From Blattamonas nauphoetae (lineage: Eukaryota; Preaxostyla; Oxymonadida), in NCBI GenBank assembly GCA_033064195.1, contig JARBJD010000333.1, positions 1 to 64,000 on the forward strand: a DNA stretch of 64,000 bases, given 5' to 3'. The first letter of the stretch is position 1, and each line of letters begins with the position of its first letter. The translations under genes were made by a program, and so were the position numbers. This document shows, piece after piece, positions 42,216 through 54,419 of the stretch. The notes beneath the pieces were generated by a model that saw only the letters and a list, made by a program, of their open reading frames with translations, made no database searches and was not told the DNA's origin.

Positions 42216-42533
42216 GACAGGTCTCGCTTGGGATCGACCACAATTCAATAATCAAGGTTCTAAAAAGAGGAGAATAGGTAAAATCAAAAAACAAAGAATC
42301 TTACCATCGGGTGACAATCAGGCTGACCACGACGAGATAGTCTTAGCAATCAGCTAGTTGAATCTGTCAACCCTGTTAAAAATTGCTGGTGGATGATATG
42401 ACCACCAATCACGTTCAGGGATTTGAGTGATGACAACGATTCCGTCTCTCCACTCGCGACTTCGTCTTTCTCGCTTCCCCTTCAGGTTGATGCAATTCTG
42501 TTCGCGTGGGTTGGAATCGGCGCTGACGATGAT

Positions 42534-42977
42534 TCAGCCGCTTCTTCCTCTTATCACCAGTAGTGTCCGAAGTCTCCTCACCCTCTCCTCCCCGATGAGT
42601 CGAGATGTCAGCCAAGTGCGAGGGCTCTTCTTCGCGTGGGAAGGGTAGGAAGTGGATATTTGAGTGTCGGTGCCGTTTGCGAAAGAATTAGCTGGCATGC
42701 TCATGAATATCTTGGGCACACTGAGGAGGGAGAATGTGTCTCTGAGTGTGGCTAAGGCCTGACATTTCAACAATCCTTTTGAAGATCTTCCTAATTGTGT
42801 GATATTTTCATGCAACGCTGTGCAGACAGGTATGAGGCAGTGGTTTTGTGTCGATTTTTTATGCACATTCAGAATTTTCGCATTCCCTGCGTCGAATTGT
42901 GTCTTTCGGAAGCGGTCATCCATCTGGATACAAAGTGTGGGTGTGATCAGATAGCATTGTCCAATACTGTTTATCAC
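42534..42977 (-). CDS. Hypothetical protein or exon
   Basis: Open frame of about 147 codons with plausible composition (RKTQFDAGNAKILNVHKK, CTALHENITQLGRSSKG, LRDTFSLLSVPKIFM). No domain is recognised, and the start codon is not certain. It lies between the paralogous-family gene and another fragment of similar character. Confidence 0.3.
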   Translation of the reverse strand: MINSIGQCYLITPTLCIQMDDRFRKTQFDAGNAKILNVHKKSTQNHCLIPVCTALHENITQLGRSSKGLLKCQALATLRDTFSLLSVPKIFMSMPANSFANGTDTQISTSYPSHAKKSPRTWLTSRLIGEERVRRLRTLLVIRGRSG

Positions 42978-43135
42978 ACCGCAATTAAGGCTCTACACGC
43001 TCATTGAATCACCTTTTTTCATTTCCTCGTTTCCTGACTCCTCCAGCTCGGTTTCAATTGATGTAACATGCTTCTCCATTTTTTGTTTCTCTCGTTCGTT
43101 ATATCGAAGAAAGAAACACTTTAGATGATAAGACC

Positions 43136-43399
43136 ATGCACAAGGCAGAAATTATATTGGAGAACTTATCACCAATCATGAACACCACCGATTCCGCCAC
43201 AGTCTTCTCGAGACTCGTTTATCAACGAAATGACAGTCCAGACGGTTTCTTTGCGGCGTTTCTGACACTCCTGACAAGTGGACACAAGTCGATTGTGCAT
43301 CTCTCCCTCCAACTACTACATTATATCACTTCTGCCATCATCTCCAGAATGCTGGATGAACCCGACAACGAAACCAGATTGATTCAGACTCATCCATAA
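43136..43399 (+). pseudogene. Fragment resembling the helical paralogous family
   Basis: ATG-started frame MHKAEIILENLSPIMN, VFSRLVYQRNDSPDGFF, LTLLTSGHKSIVHLSLQLL. The pattern (short hydrophobic helices, SPDGFFAAFLTLL) recalls the N-terminal part of the leucine-rich family at 26-28 and 40-42 kb, but similarity is weak by eye. Ends at a stop at 43399. Confidence 0.35.
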
Positions 43400-44042
43400 G
43401 GCTCAGTTCTCCAGATAGTTTTTGAACAGGTGTTGCCGCAACATGATGTATAATCTGGCTGCAAATCTTCCAAAACTTTGATGAAACAACCAACGTCATT
43501 CCTCTCTCTTCTCGTGATCTTGCTTCACTACTCTCTATGTAAGACGCAAGGACAATGAGGCGATGGGTGCCTTCTGCTGCGCCAGTGTGACATCTGGAAA
43601 TGTGGGGAACGACCAGGATGGAAACGAATGGAACCGTCGACACTCTGCCCTTATTTGCACTGCAGCTGCATGTGGACGCTTCCGCTCATCTCGTGGTGAC
43701 AGGCGTGCGACCCAATTGGACCCCCACCCTCCTCTTTTTACAACCTTGATATTGAATTGTGGTCCATCACAACAAAGACACAGATCAGCAATTGTGAAGC
43801 CATCGCTCGTCGTGTTCAGACTGGTTGTGGCTCTAATGTGTGACGTTCTTTTTGATTTTACCTTCTTTCCTCGTTTTAGACCCTATTTTGTTGACTTATC
43901 GCCGAACTCAAATCCACAGCTGAACAACACCCTTCCTCTCACTATATTCTATCCATTGATCTGTTTTTGTTCTAAATTATTGTTTCTCGTCATTTCTCTC
44001 TCTGGTCTATCCCTTATATGTGATTCGCAAAACTGAAAAATT

Positions 44043-44155
44043 ACGTCTCGAAACGATGGGACTGTTTCGAAACGATTCAATCGTTTCGCCCAACACGACT
44101 CGGAAATTTTAGTGTGTTGAGTTTCGAAACGACAGACTCGTTTGGCGATAGGTCC
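44043..44155. repeat. Cluster of TTTCGAAACGA sites
   Basis: Five copies of CGAAACGA or its complement TCGTTTCG within about 110 bp, two of them as the palindrome-containing TTTCGAAACGA. Spacing is irregular. It lies about 130 bp beyond the 3' end of the gamma-tubulin gene. Could be protein-binding sites or a small satellite. Confidence 0.5.
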
Positions 44156-44280
44156 ACTCTCGACTTCGTCCTCACCTGAACCTGTGAATATCGTTCAAAC
44201 TAAGCTTGAAACAATCCAAAATAATGAAATATGAATGAAATGTCAATGAGTTGAAGCTTGTGATATCATTGGCAAAGTAA

Positions 44281-46044
44281 TTACATGGGAGAGAGACTTC
44301 CATACGATGGCTGCTCCATCTGTTGATATTCCGAGATTAAAAGGCTCACAGTCTCTCTGAAAAGGAATCAAAAGGAAAGAAAAGCACACACCCGCACTCT
44401 TCGAATTCTTGTGGATTCGTTTTGATAACCTGCGACTCTTCGTATCTATGCAAGAACCCTTTTCTTTCCATCATTTTCGAATACTGTCCCACGATTTTCT
44501 CAAACAGCTGCAAGCCAAATAAGATATAGAAGAAAGAGAATGACGAAGAATAGGAGGAACAGACTGTGTTGATCGATGTGTGATTTGCGAGCATAAGTCC
44601 ACTCACATGCTTCGATGGCTTAATGTATGGGCTCCGTTTTGCCACTGACACTTGTATTGATGTGGGGCACCAAGGGACAAACTGTATCCGCTGATCCGCG
44701 CGGAGTTGTTGAAGCGATTTGTGAATCTCCGTCTGGTCGATGTCTGAGGAGGTTTCTTTCCCAGATTGGATGATATTCAGGATTGATGCGTAAACACCCT
44801 TGCTTCGGGGACATGACACCATAAGATTTTCCGGTTGGAGCAGACGACGTATCACACCGTGAACTGACGTCTTATCCATTATTTGTTGCTAAAAAAGATA
44901 AAACGACCTTAGTAGTGGAGAAGAAAATCACACTGCATTACGAGAGGCAAGGGGAGTGTATGACGTCATCAGAAAGTGACAGCGAGGTGTGGGAACGAGA
45001 GATGCAATGATTCCTCCAAGATCGTTGTACATATATCCTGGGAATCTTACTGTGGCTGTGAAGGAAACAGAGGACATGAAAGAAATGAGTGAGATGAACA
45101 AAGAAGACCCAATAAGGAGAACGAATGGAAGATGAGGAATACCGGTTGATGACACCATCACGGTTGAGATGAACTCGTTCAGATCGTTCACTGTTGGTTG
45201 CTTCAACTTCAGAGAATTTACTGCGATCCGATTCAGGGCGCCATTGTCCAAAACAACTGTCGCATCAGCATGTTGGATCAGTCTTTGCATCGCTAAAATA
45301 GAGTTATACGTCTGTACAACCACATCAGGACTGTCTGGTGTTGGAAATACAGAGTATGTTTGAATTAGTTTGTCTGGGTATCTCTCGTTAAGCTTCTCCA
45401 AGAGATACGATCCATATCCTGATCCTGTTCCTCCTGCAATTGAATGACATAAGATAAACCCCTAACAATTCAATATTAAACAAAAACAAACTTCGAGACT
45501 ATCACAACCTTCCGCTTCTCGGTCAATGATGTCAAACAATTCTGAGTGACTTTCATGCGCCTGGTCGTACCCCGATGACCATAGATTTCCGGCTCCACCT
45601 TGGCCCGATGTGTTCGGAGCGAAGAAGTTTTCGCTGTTGTAGAAGCGACTCATTTCAGAGGTTCGAATAGTGTTTAAAACCTGACATGAAATTCAGACAT
45701 GAAGAATTTCAAAAAAGAGTCAGACCTTATCTTCCAAATCAATCAAGATAGATCGAGGAACGTATCGATCATCGTCTGCCTATCAACAGGCAACAGTTGT
45801 GAGAACGGTGACGAACAAACCTGATAAAAGAATACGTCCTTTCTGTCATTTGCCTGTACTTCAGGATGGTCAACAACACCCTCATTCGATATTCCGTGTT
45901 CGGCTGACATCTTTGCCCAGAACTCCTTCCCAACCGAAAAGAGTGTGAAGTATAATCATGAACAGATTTCAAGGAATCGAAAGTTAAAAGGTGCAAACTT
46001 TGATTGCCACATTGACCAACCTGTAAAGTGATGATTTCTCTCAT
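44281..46044 (-). CDS. TUBG1: Gamma-tubulin, spliced
   Basis: Nucleates microtubules at the basal body or microtubule organising centre. Exons in order carry [52 protein letters not shown], the gamma-specific region [30 protein letters not shown], the GTP loop [59 protein letters not shown] and ANHTSIN. The last exon ends SPM with TAA at 44281-44283. At least eight introns of 30-75 nt, GT-AG; the one before GFILCHS is 30 nt. All tubulin signatures seem intact, so the gene is probably functional. Confidence 0.95.
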
Positions 46045-46099
46045 TTCAATTCGTCCAAGTTTGAAACAACAGAGAACCTATGAGTTGATGAATAATGTT

Positions 46100-46970
46100 T
46101 GGGCCAGATCTATAGTGATTTCTGGTACGTGATTCATTCTTTTCTTTTTGTCGCCACATGGTACCAACTCTTCATTCTCTATCTTCTCTTCCTTCACGAA
46201 TCTTCAGTTTGGGATTTGTTCCCTCCTGGTCTGTATCAAGAGACAACAAAGTGTTCGCATTCCACCATCGAATGCCACCTTCAAAATTGGGAAAAACAGC
46301 ACCACGAATTTCCTACGAGAAGTGGAGGCCTTTTAACTTGTTAGAAGACTACAGACAGAAGAGAACCTTCGGTTTGGCCTGTGTGATACCTAGCCAATAC
46401 TCCTGTGTGTCCTTGCTTATATTCCGGATGGTTCTCTCCACAAAATAGCAAACTATCGCCGCAAACACAGATTTCTGGGACTCTCGTTCTAACTCGAAAA
46501 TGAACGAATAGTCTATGGTCTGGGCGACCTTTGACCGATCTTCTCGGAAAGAAGAATCCAGGCGATCTCGGGATGCTATCAACAATTGTTTTTCTTTCTG
46601 TAAGGCCGCTTTTGCCAGGATCTGCTTCGAATGATTTACCAGTCACAATCAAGCGCAATACTCGTCAGATCTCCAAACTCTCGTGACTACGACGATATTT
46701 CTCGTTCGTATCGCACACAGACGATTTGGGGAGAGCTACAAACTCCACCAGACTCTTCTTTAATCGCCAAAGCATGCCTTTCGAACTGGACAGAATTCTA
46801 GACCGTAGTGCGCCCCGCACAACCTGTTGACACTTTTGCAGATTACCAATCTTTCAAACTTAACTGGTCACGTTCAGCTCACAACCATCATTTTTCAACC
46901 CACTCCCTCACATCATCTGAAACCCACACATTGGAATCACCGTCCTCCTCGAAATATCATTATCGTATCA
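46100..46970. other. Intergenic region upstream of gamma-tubulin
   Basis: Short frames on both strands but no recognisable product. The first 100-200 bp should contain the gamma-tubulin promoter; no clear element could be picked out. Confidence 0.35.
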
Positions 46971-46977
46971 ACCGACC

Positions 46978-47289
46978 ATGAATTTCGTTCATGATCTGCC
47001 AGTTGCTCTTACAATACCTGATTGTCTCGCTTACACCGAAAATCTCCTCCCAATAAACGATCTTCTGGTTTTCCTGATCCATTTTCAGTGGCCATGGTTC
47101 AAAAGAGATGGAGAAGAGCACCAGAATGCTGTGACAATTTCTAGATCACTCAGAATGGAGGGAATGGATGATGTGATTGAATCAAGACTTCAAACCAACC
47201 AAGTCGAAAGCCACGCAGGAGGCGTTATTGTTGGATTATCGATGAAATTGAGCCACCTCCAGGGTACGAACATCACAAAACAGGAATAG
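46978..47289 (+). pseudogene. C-terminal remnant of a repeated protein family
   Basis: ATG-started frame with HFQWPWFKRDGEEHQNAV, ISRSLRMEGMDDVIES, and GLSMKLSHLQGTNITKQE at the end. The motif SRSLRMEGMDDVIE and the ending with HLQG-N-KQE match what I recall as a conserved end of many Blattamonas hypothetical proteins. Only the C-terminal part is visible here. Function unknown. Confidence 0.4.
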
Positions 47290-47830
47290 AAACAACAAAA
47301 ACCAGCAAACCTTTGGAACTGTTGGTCGTTCGGCCGTCACGTCACGGACTATTATAAAAATACATATTTCTCCATTTCGCTCATTAAATTATCGCAAAAT
47401 AATACAATTTGTGAAGCAATCCGGTCAATGCAGTGAGTGTTCTGTGACGCGGATTGAGGAAGGAAATGAGAGAACAAAGCTGAGGGGTCTGGTCCCACCC
47501 GTCTGAGTAGTGGATGAAGAGAAAGGTGGAAGAGAGGAGGGAGGAGGTAGAGTGGAGGACGAGAGTGAGCTGATGGGGCTCGAAGGAGGCAAGGAGGGAT
47601 TGGGTGGGGCTGGGAGGGAGGAGAGACGAAGAGGAGAACGAAGAAGGGAGAAGTGAATATGGTTGGGAAAGACGTCATACTCGTCAATTAAGACCTCATT
47701 GTCAATTCGAATTGAGTGATGTACACTTTTTCTCCTTCCTTCCTAGCTTTTCTCTTCTTCTCTCGTTTCCTCCTTCTCTTCTTCCTTCCTTGGTTCTTCC
47801 GAATCCGAACGGAATCTTTCAACGATTTAA

Positions 47831-48110
47831 TCAGCGTTTGCAGACTCCCCTCGCTTTGTGGATGTTCTGAATCCCAAGAAACGCCACACCAGCGAAACTG
47901 GACGACAGAAGAAGAACGATGGAATCATCGTCGAATCCAAACTGAGATGTCGATTGGAAAGTGAGAACCTGTTTTCCAGTTTGTGATTGGATGGCAAGTG
48001 ATGATTCGGCAACGACTGGCGATTCCAGGAGAGTTAACTGGGCGAGGATGATGGAATTGATGGACCGCCCTTCCAGTAGGTCCATTACGAAACCTGGGGC
48101 TCCTCTCATG
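47831..48110 (-). CDS. Hypothetical small protein with one membrane segment
   Basis: From the in-frame ATG near 48110: MRGAPGFVMDLLEGRSIN, then a polar part, then a hydrophobic segment (SIVLLLSSSFAGVAFLGI) and a short basic end. About 92 residues. It may be an exon of a larger gene. Confidence 0.3.
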
Positions 48111-48130
48111 ACGAGATAAGGTGTGATCAA

Positions 48131-50270
48131 TTATAAGAATAAGTTATTAATGGGTAGGCCTGGTCAATTTCTTCATTCAAATACATTTATGCCACCTCCT
48201 CATCGTTACTCATGAAAATATCTCTTTCCAATATCGATCCTTAACAAGTTGATGCTCCTTTGATGGTCAATCATATTATTGAGACCTCCCTTCTGTCAAC
48301 AAATATTTGCCTTTCTCTGGCAGTACAACCCACAAATCCACTCTCCCATGACACGCTAGTTAACAATAGTAGCTCTCGGATCTCGTATCCAGACATTTTG
48401 TCAACGAATGGCTCACTCGACACCTAGTTGGAGCAGATTGATCCTCGAATCATTCACCAACTCCAGATGTAGTTATTAGCTCAGTGTCTTTTCGATTTGG
48501 TGATTACCGTCGAATAAGTGTTCATCACGGGTGCGAAGGTTAGTTGTACAAGATATCGCACACTTCACCAACCGGACTCAGAGTCCAGAACACAGACAGA
48601 ATAGGAGACAACCCTACGATGAGGAGGCAGGAATACGCATCAACGATATGAAAGGACGACTAACCGGCGAATGTTATCAGATTGGATCCCTCCAGTCGGA
48701 CGGGTCTGAACATGCCGATCCTTCGGAGGAAGAACCCTCAACAATTTCAATTATCTTCACCTGAAGACAGCCGGACTTTCATCCAAGTTGTCCGTACAGA
48801 CAGGGTAAGAAGATTACGAGGGTGAACTCAGTATATCGATCATGTGAGGGGTGGGACTCATGTGTCCCTCTCACCAGCGACTTCGATCGACACAATGACG
48901 TGGTAAAGTCCAGTACCATCATGCAATGAACAAACTCAAAAGGAGAGGAGGACAGAATCAGCAATGACAACGCACGATAAGCAAAGCCGAGATCCACAAA
49001 AATCAAGGTCCCATCGATACCGGGAGAGTGGTATTTAAACAAAGGCAAACCGTAAATAACCCTCCAAGCTGAGCCACAAGCGTCTATTTACTGTTGCCAC
49101 TTCATCGTGAGTGCACTGTCGACGCAACAGGGATCCTCTATCCCGACTCCCTCTAGATATCCGACAACTTCAAAAATTCCAAAATATTGGACACAAATCG
49201 GCTTCTATCCATCGACATCTAGAATTATTCCCTCTTCCTTGAGTTCTCTCATGTTTTGAACACAACAGCGCCGCTCGTTTCTACAACTCTTAAAATTCCA
49301 ACAATTACGACATACATCTCTTTCGCTGACCAATTTTAGCATCTATGCCTCAACCAGTATAGGGGAACGATCTTATTGACGAGTATTGTTACTATGAGGC
49401 GGACTACAACCAGTCGTAGCCACATCTTCCATCACGGAATATCAAGATCACTGGGGTCAGCATTCTGCCTGAATAAACATCAAAACACCATCTCCGAGTT
49501 TCTTATCGAGAATTGTTCGAAACTGGAGGTTTGTATGCCGGCACAAAACAGCTCTCGGTGCAAGCTTATCATCGACACTGATATGTCAGTCAGACCCCCA
49601 ACAACTTCAATTCGCATTGCTATTTCGAAAACGAATGTAATCACGTTCCTTTACGCGTTTGTCTTCAAAGACACTGTCAGTTTCCCCGCACCACGAAACA
49701 GCTCCGTCGAGTTGGCTTGGGTCGGCATGTCCTCCCCTGAAAACCCGTGTCCTATAGCATTGTCCTATCGAAATTGGCGCTTAATTAGGCTCCATGAGAG
49801 TTCTGTTGAAAATCCCTAAAGATGATGTGATATGAAGGAATTTACTTTTTGTGAAACGCAGAGTGTGTTTTTACGTTCTTTTTGGGTGAATCAGATGTGA
49901 AAAGAGGGAATCAGGTTTGACCAAGATAAATAAAACTTTGATGGTCAGATCAAGTTGATGATCAATTAGAACACTCGAAACAGACCACCTCCCTCACACA
50001 ATTGGAAAACCACAAGACAGTAGCGTCGTTTGAAAGGATGAACAATCAGATTAACACCGGATCAAGGGATGGGAACAACCGACTCAGATTGCCCATCCCT
50101 ACTTCCGTTGAACTCATCCATTCGTCGAGTGGGCACTCATTCTTTGTTAATCAGTCAGACATTGAAGGCGAACATGTTTTCTTTGTCGATAGCGTTAAGC
50201 ATGGGGAAGCGGCCTCCACATGAGAGATCCTGGATTGTCTCGTCAATATGGTGCCTCCAATCGCAATATA
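48131..50270. other. Long stretch without a recognised gene
   Basis: Several short frames (for example 48531-48764 and 49376-49819, plus strand) have plausible composition but no recognisable domain, and stops interrupt longer reading. They may be decayed members of the host's repeated families. Confidence 0.35.
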
Positions 50271-50271
50271 T

Positions 50272-51963
50272 TTACTGGTTGCTCATGGAGATCCCTGTGA
50301 TGAGCATGTACACATCCATGTTGAGAGAGTAGAGGTAGGGGAGTGAGTCGTCAGTCTGACGTCAGATCTGATGGTAGATGGAAAGAATGAGAGAGAATAC
50401 AGTAAAATACGAAAGAAGAGACGACAGAAAAAAAAGCGAAAAATAAGAGAAGGATATCGTTGTGAGTGATGAAAGACGAAAGAAGTGCTGGCAAACTGAT
50501 TCACCTCCCAACACACATGTCCCCACTGTATTCATGTTTCTGGCATCTCCCTTCCAACTACTATTGAACCAGGGCAGTGAGATCGAAAACAACTCGTTGT
50601 ACAAAAGGTTAGTGATGATCAGCAACGGTCCCATCAAAACGAGCAGGATGAAACCAAAACGGATGGATCGAAGGAGCTGCGAGAGAAGAGGAAGTGATGA
50701 GTGTGAATGGACAGAAGAAGAGATAAAACTACAAGAATCATGGAAGTTAGAATGTTGTTCAGAATGATCCAAGAAAAAGAAAAGGATCTCTCGATAAGAA
50801 ACGAACAAAGAGCATACAACGTTCTCTCACATACACCCTTCACCTGTCCTCCCCAACACACAGCACAGAACTCCAATAAACAGCACGATCGCTCCGCGCA
50901 CAACGTCTCCGAACAGAATCGCAGACAAAACGAGAAAAGTCACTATAACGGAAATATCAAGGCTTGTTGCTTGAAAAGCGCATTCCAAACGATTTGAAGA
51001 GTGTATGAGGCGTATTCTTGAAGGGAATTGTCTGGATCAAAGGCGGTGGCGTCATTAGCTCGACAGGAAGGGAATGTATCCTTGTTTTCCAAAATGCATG
51101 GTTGTTTTGATGGCTTGTCCATCCGAAGTGGCGTTTTGAAGGGAGCAGCGGCGTCTGAAGCGTTCGTCACTGTCTGTGTTAGATTATCCTCAATGACCAA
51201 AAGTATTCGTTCGCTCCTTCGTTCATTTTCTCTAAGATACGTTGGAAGAAGGATTGATGATAAAATTGTCGAGGGTGGAGTTTAAGTGGAAGGAGGATGT
51301 GAGGATCTTTGCGAATGCTGGATGGAGTGGGGAGAGAGATGTAAGAATGGGTTCGATGTGATGGTGGGAGTGGAAGAACACCCTACTGAGAGAGTGAGAA
51401 GAATCCACAATGAAGATGAGACAAGGAAGGAGAAATGATTTGATGATGAGAATTTGGAAAAGATATGGCTTGTCATAATAAACAGTATCAAACTGAGTTC
51501 TTCCTTTGCGGAGCTAATCGATGCGACAATAAGACACTTCCACAGAGAATGATCGTCAGAAGATGAGAGAAAATGTCCATCATTCCAATCGACACCATGA
51601 GAGTGACAATCTAAAAGAAAGAGACATTGATGCAGATGAAGAGAGGATGAGGATATTCTGAACAGAAGAACATCTTGAATTAGGAAGGAAGACAAACTAC
51701 AGACCTGTATTGTGGCGATCTCCTCCAAAATGAGAGACGAGCAAATGCAAAAGAATATGTCGAAGACCTTCAAATCCGAAGTCCTTATCCCTCTTTTTTA
51801 CGGACTTGATGGTGAATACGACATGTCCTTGAGAGATGACAGGACTGATTGGCTCATTTGTTGATGGTTTCACATCAATACAAGATAGAACACGATTCAC
51901 ATCCACAATCCTGTTCAGATCCTCTTGAGGAAGGTTTTGAAGGAATGCGGGTCTTCTTTTCAA
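50272..51963 (-). CDS. Predicted multi-pass membrane protein, spliced
   Basis: Minus-strand exons make a chain of hydrophobic segments. First comes a soluble-looking domain (FLQNLPQEDLNRIVDVN, PVISQGHVVFTIKSVKK). Then membrane segments follow near 51770-51720 (FDIFFCICSSLIL), near 51600-51540 (IVTLMVSIGMMDIFSHLL), near 50920-50860 (GAIVLFIGVLCCVL) and near 50690-50640 (FGFILLVLMGPLLIITNLL). Between them is a loop with PCILENKDTFPSCR. The last exon reads DDSLPYLYSLNMDVYMLI to a TAA at 50272-50274. The order (soluble domain then several spans) recalls seven-span GOST-like proteins, or the Sec63 C-terminal part, but neither can be shown. 5' end unresolved. Confidence 0.5.
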
Positions 51964-52425
51964 TTCATTTTCCCATTCATTTTGAAGAGTTCATATTTCA
52001 GGACGAACATGAGTGCTATCCGAAGACAAAGAAGTTAATTGGGTTAATATGAGTACTGCAATAAGAAGAATGCATACTGGTAGACAGTTGTGTGGATAAA
52101 TCACACGATCCTCAGTCGTTCAAACAAGCTGGGGGAAGATGATGTCTATTCTTTTTGAATTGACATAAGAATGGAAAAAAGAGAATAAAAAAAACAATGT
52201 GAGAGTCAACATAATTCATTATCTGCTAACATGTCATTGTTATTCGATAATCCAGAGGACAACTCGATCACAAGATCAACTGTCAAAAACAGAAGAGAGA
52301 GTTAAAAATGAAGTTAATTTCGAGAAAAGAACATACAAGGTTCATCTCCGATTCAGTCTCCGTTGACAAAGGTTCCATTTAGCAGAATTGAAGGGAAAAA
52401 AAGAAAAATGATGGTTTGAGAGGAC

Positions 52426-52594
52426 AGATCGGGCCACCATAGGACACGATAGGACAGGACAGGACAATTGTCCTCCCTCGATTTTATTGTGAAATTGAGA
52501 CGCAAGTATTGTGAAGACCTCAAATACCTTCCATGTCCTATGGTTTGAGCCCGATTTCAGATTGTCCTACGATTGTCCTATGGTGGGCTGATCG
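52426..52594. repeat. Small foldback (MITE-like) element
   Basis: Inverted ends of about 30 bp: GATCGGGCCACCATAGGACA at the left and, read inward from the right, GATCAGCCCACCATAGGACA. About 105 bp lie between. Further TAGGACAGGACAGGACA repeats and TGTCCTATGG occur inside and near 52800. No coding capacity. No clear target duplication seen. Confidence 0.6.
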
Positions 52595-53429
52595 ACCCCT
52601 TTTGGACAACTTTCGCGATTTTCATCAAAAGAGTGTGAAAAAACACTATTGAACTGATTCGAAATCAGAAAAAGTTCATAATTCTCTCCACTTTATCCTC
52701 ATTTTTCAATTCATGTTTTCACTCTCAGACGAAGCAAGAGTCTGGTTCAATTCTTGCCATCGTCACTTTTATCCAAATTGTCCTTCTCTTTTTGGTTGTC
52801 CTACAGGACAGGACAGGCAGGACATGCGGACCCAAGCCAACCGTCGAGAAAGGTGACGACCCTTGCGATTTCACCACCATTCATTCATCTCCGACGGGCA
52901 TTGACGATCATCAAACTCTGTGTCGCTTCCTTCTCTCTCCCTGAGGACACAACGACCACAAAATTGTCTGTTGCGAACTCACGAGCTCTCAGAGATTCGG
53001 CTGTATGTCTCGACAACAGTCTGAAACTCACCATCTCCAAGTTTGGTGTTGACAGATGTTGCAAATCGGAGACAACTCTGTCGAACGAGAAGGCAAATTT
53101 CGGAACCCAACATCGAATTAGTTCTCTCACATCCCGAAGAAGCTCGGTTGAGAAATGAGACAACTTCCGTGCGATTTGGTCACCCCATTTGCTCCGTCTC
53201 CAATCCTTGCCTCGATGCTCCCCGACCATCCTTTTTTTCTTACAGCCTGAACGACAAACTCTGATGTGAACACAACAATCACCGATAGCCTCGCTGTCTT
53301 CATTGCTGATGTATCCAGATAAACGAAGTTCACTATCGTATCTTCCTCCCTGACTGTCGACTCCACAGATCCAGTACTTGTCAAATGGACCGTGACAGAA
53401 ACGAGATACAGCTCGACTAGTTCTGAATT

Positions 53430-53610
53430 GTATTTTAATATTTCAGAAATGAACATAATTGTTCAGAAATGTATTTTGATTGTTCAGAAATGAACATGAT
53501 TGTTCAGAAATGAATTTTAATTATTCAGAAATGAACAGGAATTATTCGTAAATGAACAGAGATTTTTCTGAAATGAACAGTGATTGTTCGTAAATGAACA
53601 GTACTTTAAC
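53430..53610. repeat. Degenerate tandem repeats with TTCAGAAATGAACA
   Basis: About eight imperfect copies of a 19-21 bp unit (TTGTTCAGAAATGAACATNA and variants with TTCGTAAATGAACAG). The unit is partly self-complementary (TGTTCA and TGAACA). Confidence 0.75.
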
Positions 53611-53696
53611 ATGCTTATTTTTTGATGACACATTATGATGGGTAGCGGACGGACAGGGCTGCCTCAATTTGAAGTTGGTTTTCTTGAGTAAAGTTC

Positions 53697-53815
53697 TAAA
53701 ACTGAACAAAAGTTGGATATCTGAACAAAAGTTGGAAATCTGAACAAAAGTTGGAAATCTGAAAAAAAGTTGGAAATCTCAAAAAAAGTTGGAAAACTCA
53801 AAAAAAAGTTGGTGT
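53697..53815. repeat. 19-bp tandem repeat, about six copies
   Basis: Unit CTGAACAAAAGTTGGAAAT, drifting at the right into CTCAAAAAAAGTTGGAAAA. No frame or known element associated. Confidence 0.85.
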
Positions 53816-54419
53816 TTTAAAATGATATCTGTACTGAAGTTTCTTGATGAAAAAATGATCGAATCCTGGGATCGGCAATTCTTTTTCCAGAATGGATGAA
53901 AAAACTTCGTGTTTGTTTGTTTTTCATCATTCTATTGTAATCTTGCTTTTTTATCGTGTATTGGCAACCGAATGAAACCGTTCATTCAACCACTGTTGGC
54001 TTTAACGTTCGTCTTTGTCGTCCTCATCATTTGATTCAAATGTCCAACTGTAGGGTGTTGAAACTTGCTCACTTGAAGATCCACCAGATTCATTCGAAGC
54101 AAATTCACATCACTGTGTCAACGAATCAAGCGACCGCCTCCCCACGAATCATCAAAAGAACTCTCTCAAAAAATCCCTAAAATGACCATCACACACGAGA
54201 CGAATGCTCTTTATTGGCTTTCGCAAATGATATTTTCTCCATTTGAGACTGTACAATCCATCTTACCGCGGGAAATCGTGGCTGTCGTTCATTCTTTGCC
54301 CAACGTGTGACAGATTCGATATCAACTGCAAGTGATTCGCTGGAACAGGCGGAAGATCAAATATTCACCATGCTGATAGACTCAATCTGTCAATATGTTT
54401 CTATTCTTTTTTCTTCTTC

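Noticed and set aside
51697-51963. Firm identification as SEC63
   Set aside because: The spacing of FLQNLPQEDLNRIV and PVISQGHVVFTI recalls the SEC63 C-terminal region, but no DnaJ domain or other SEC63 signature could be found.
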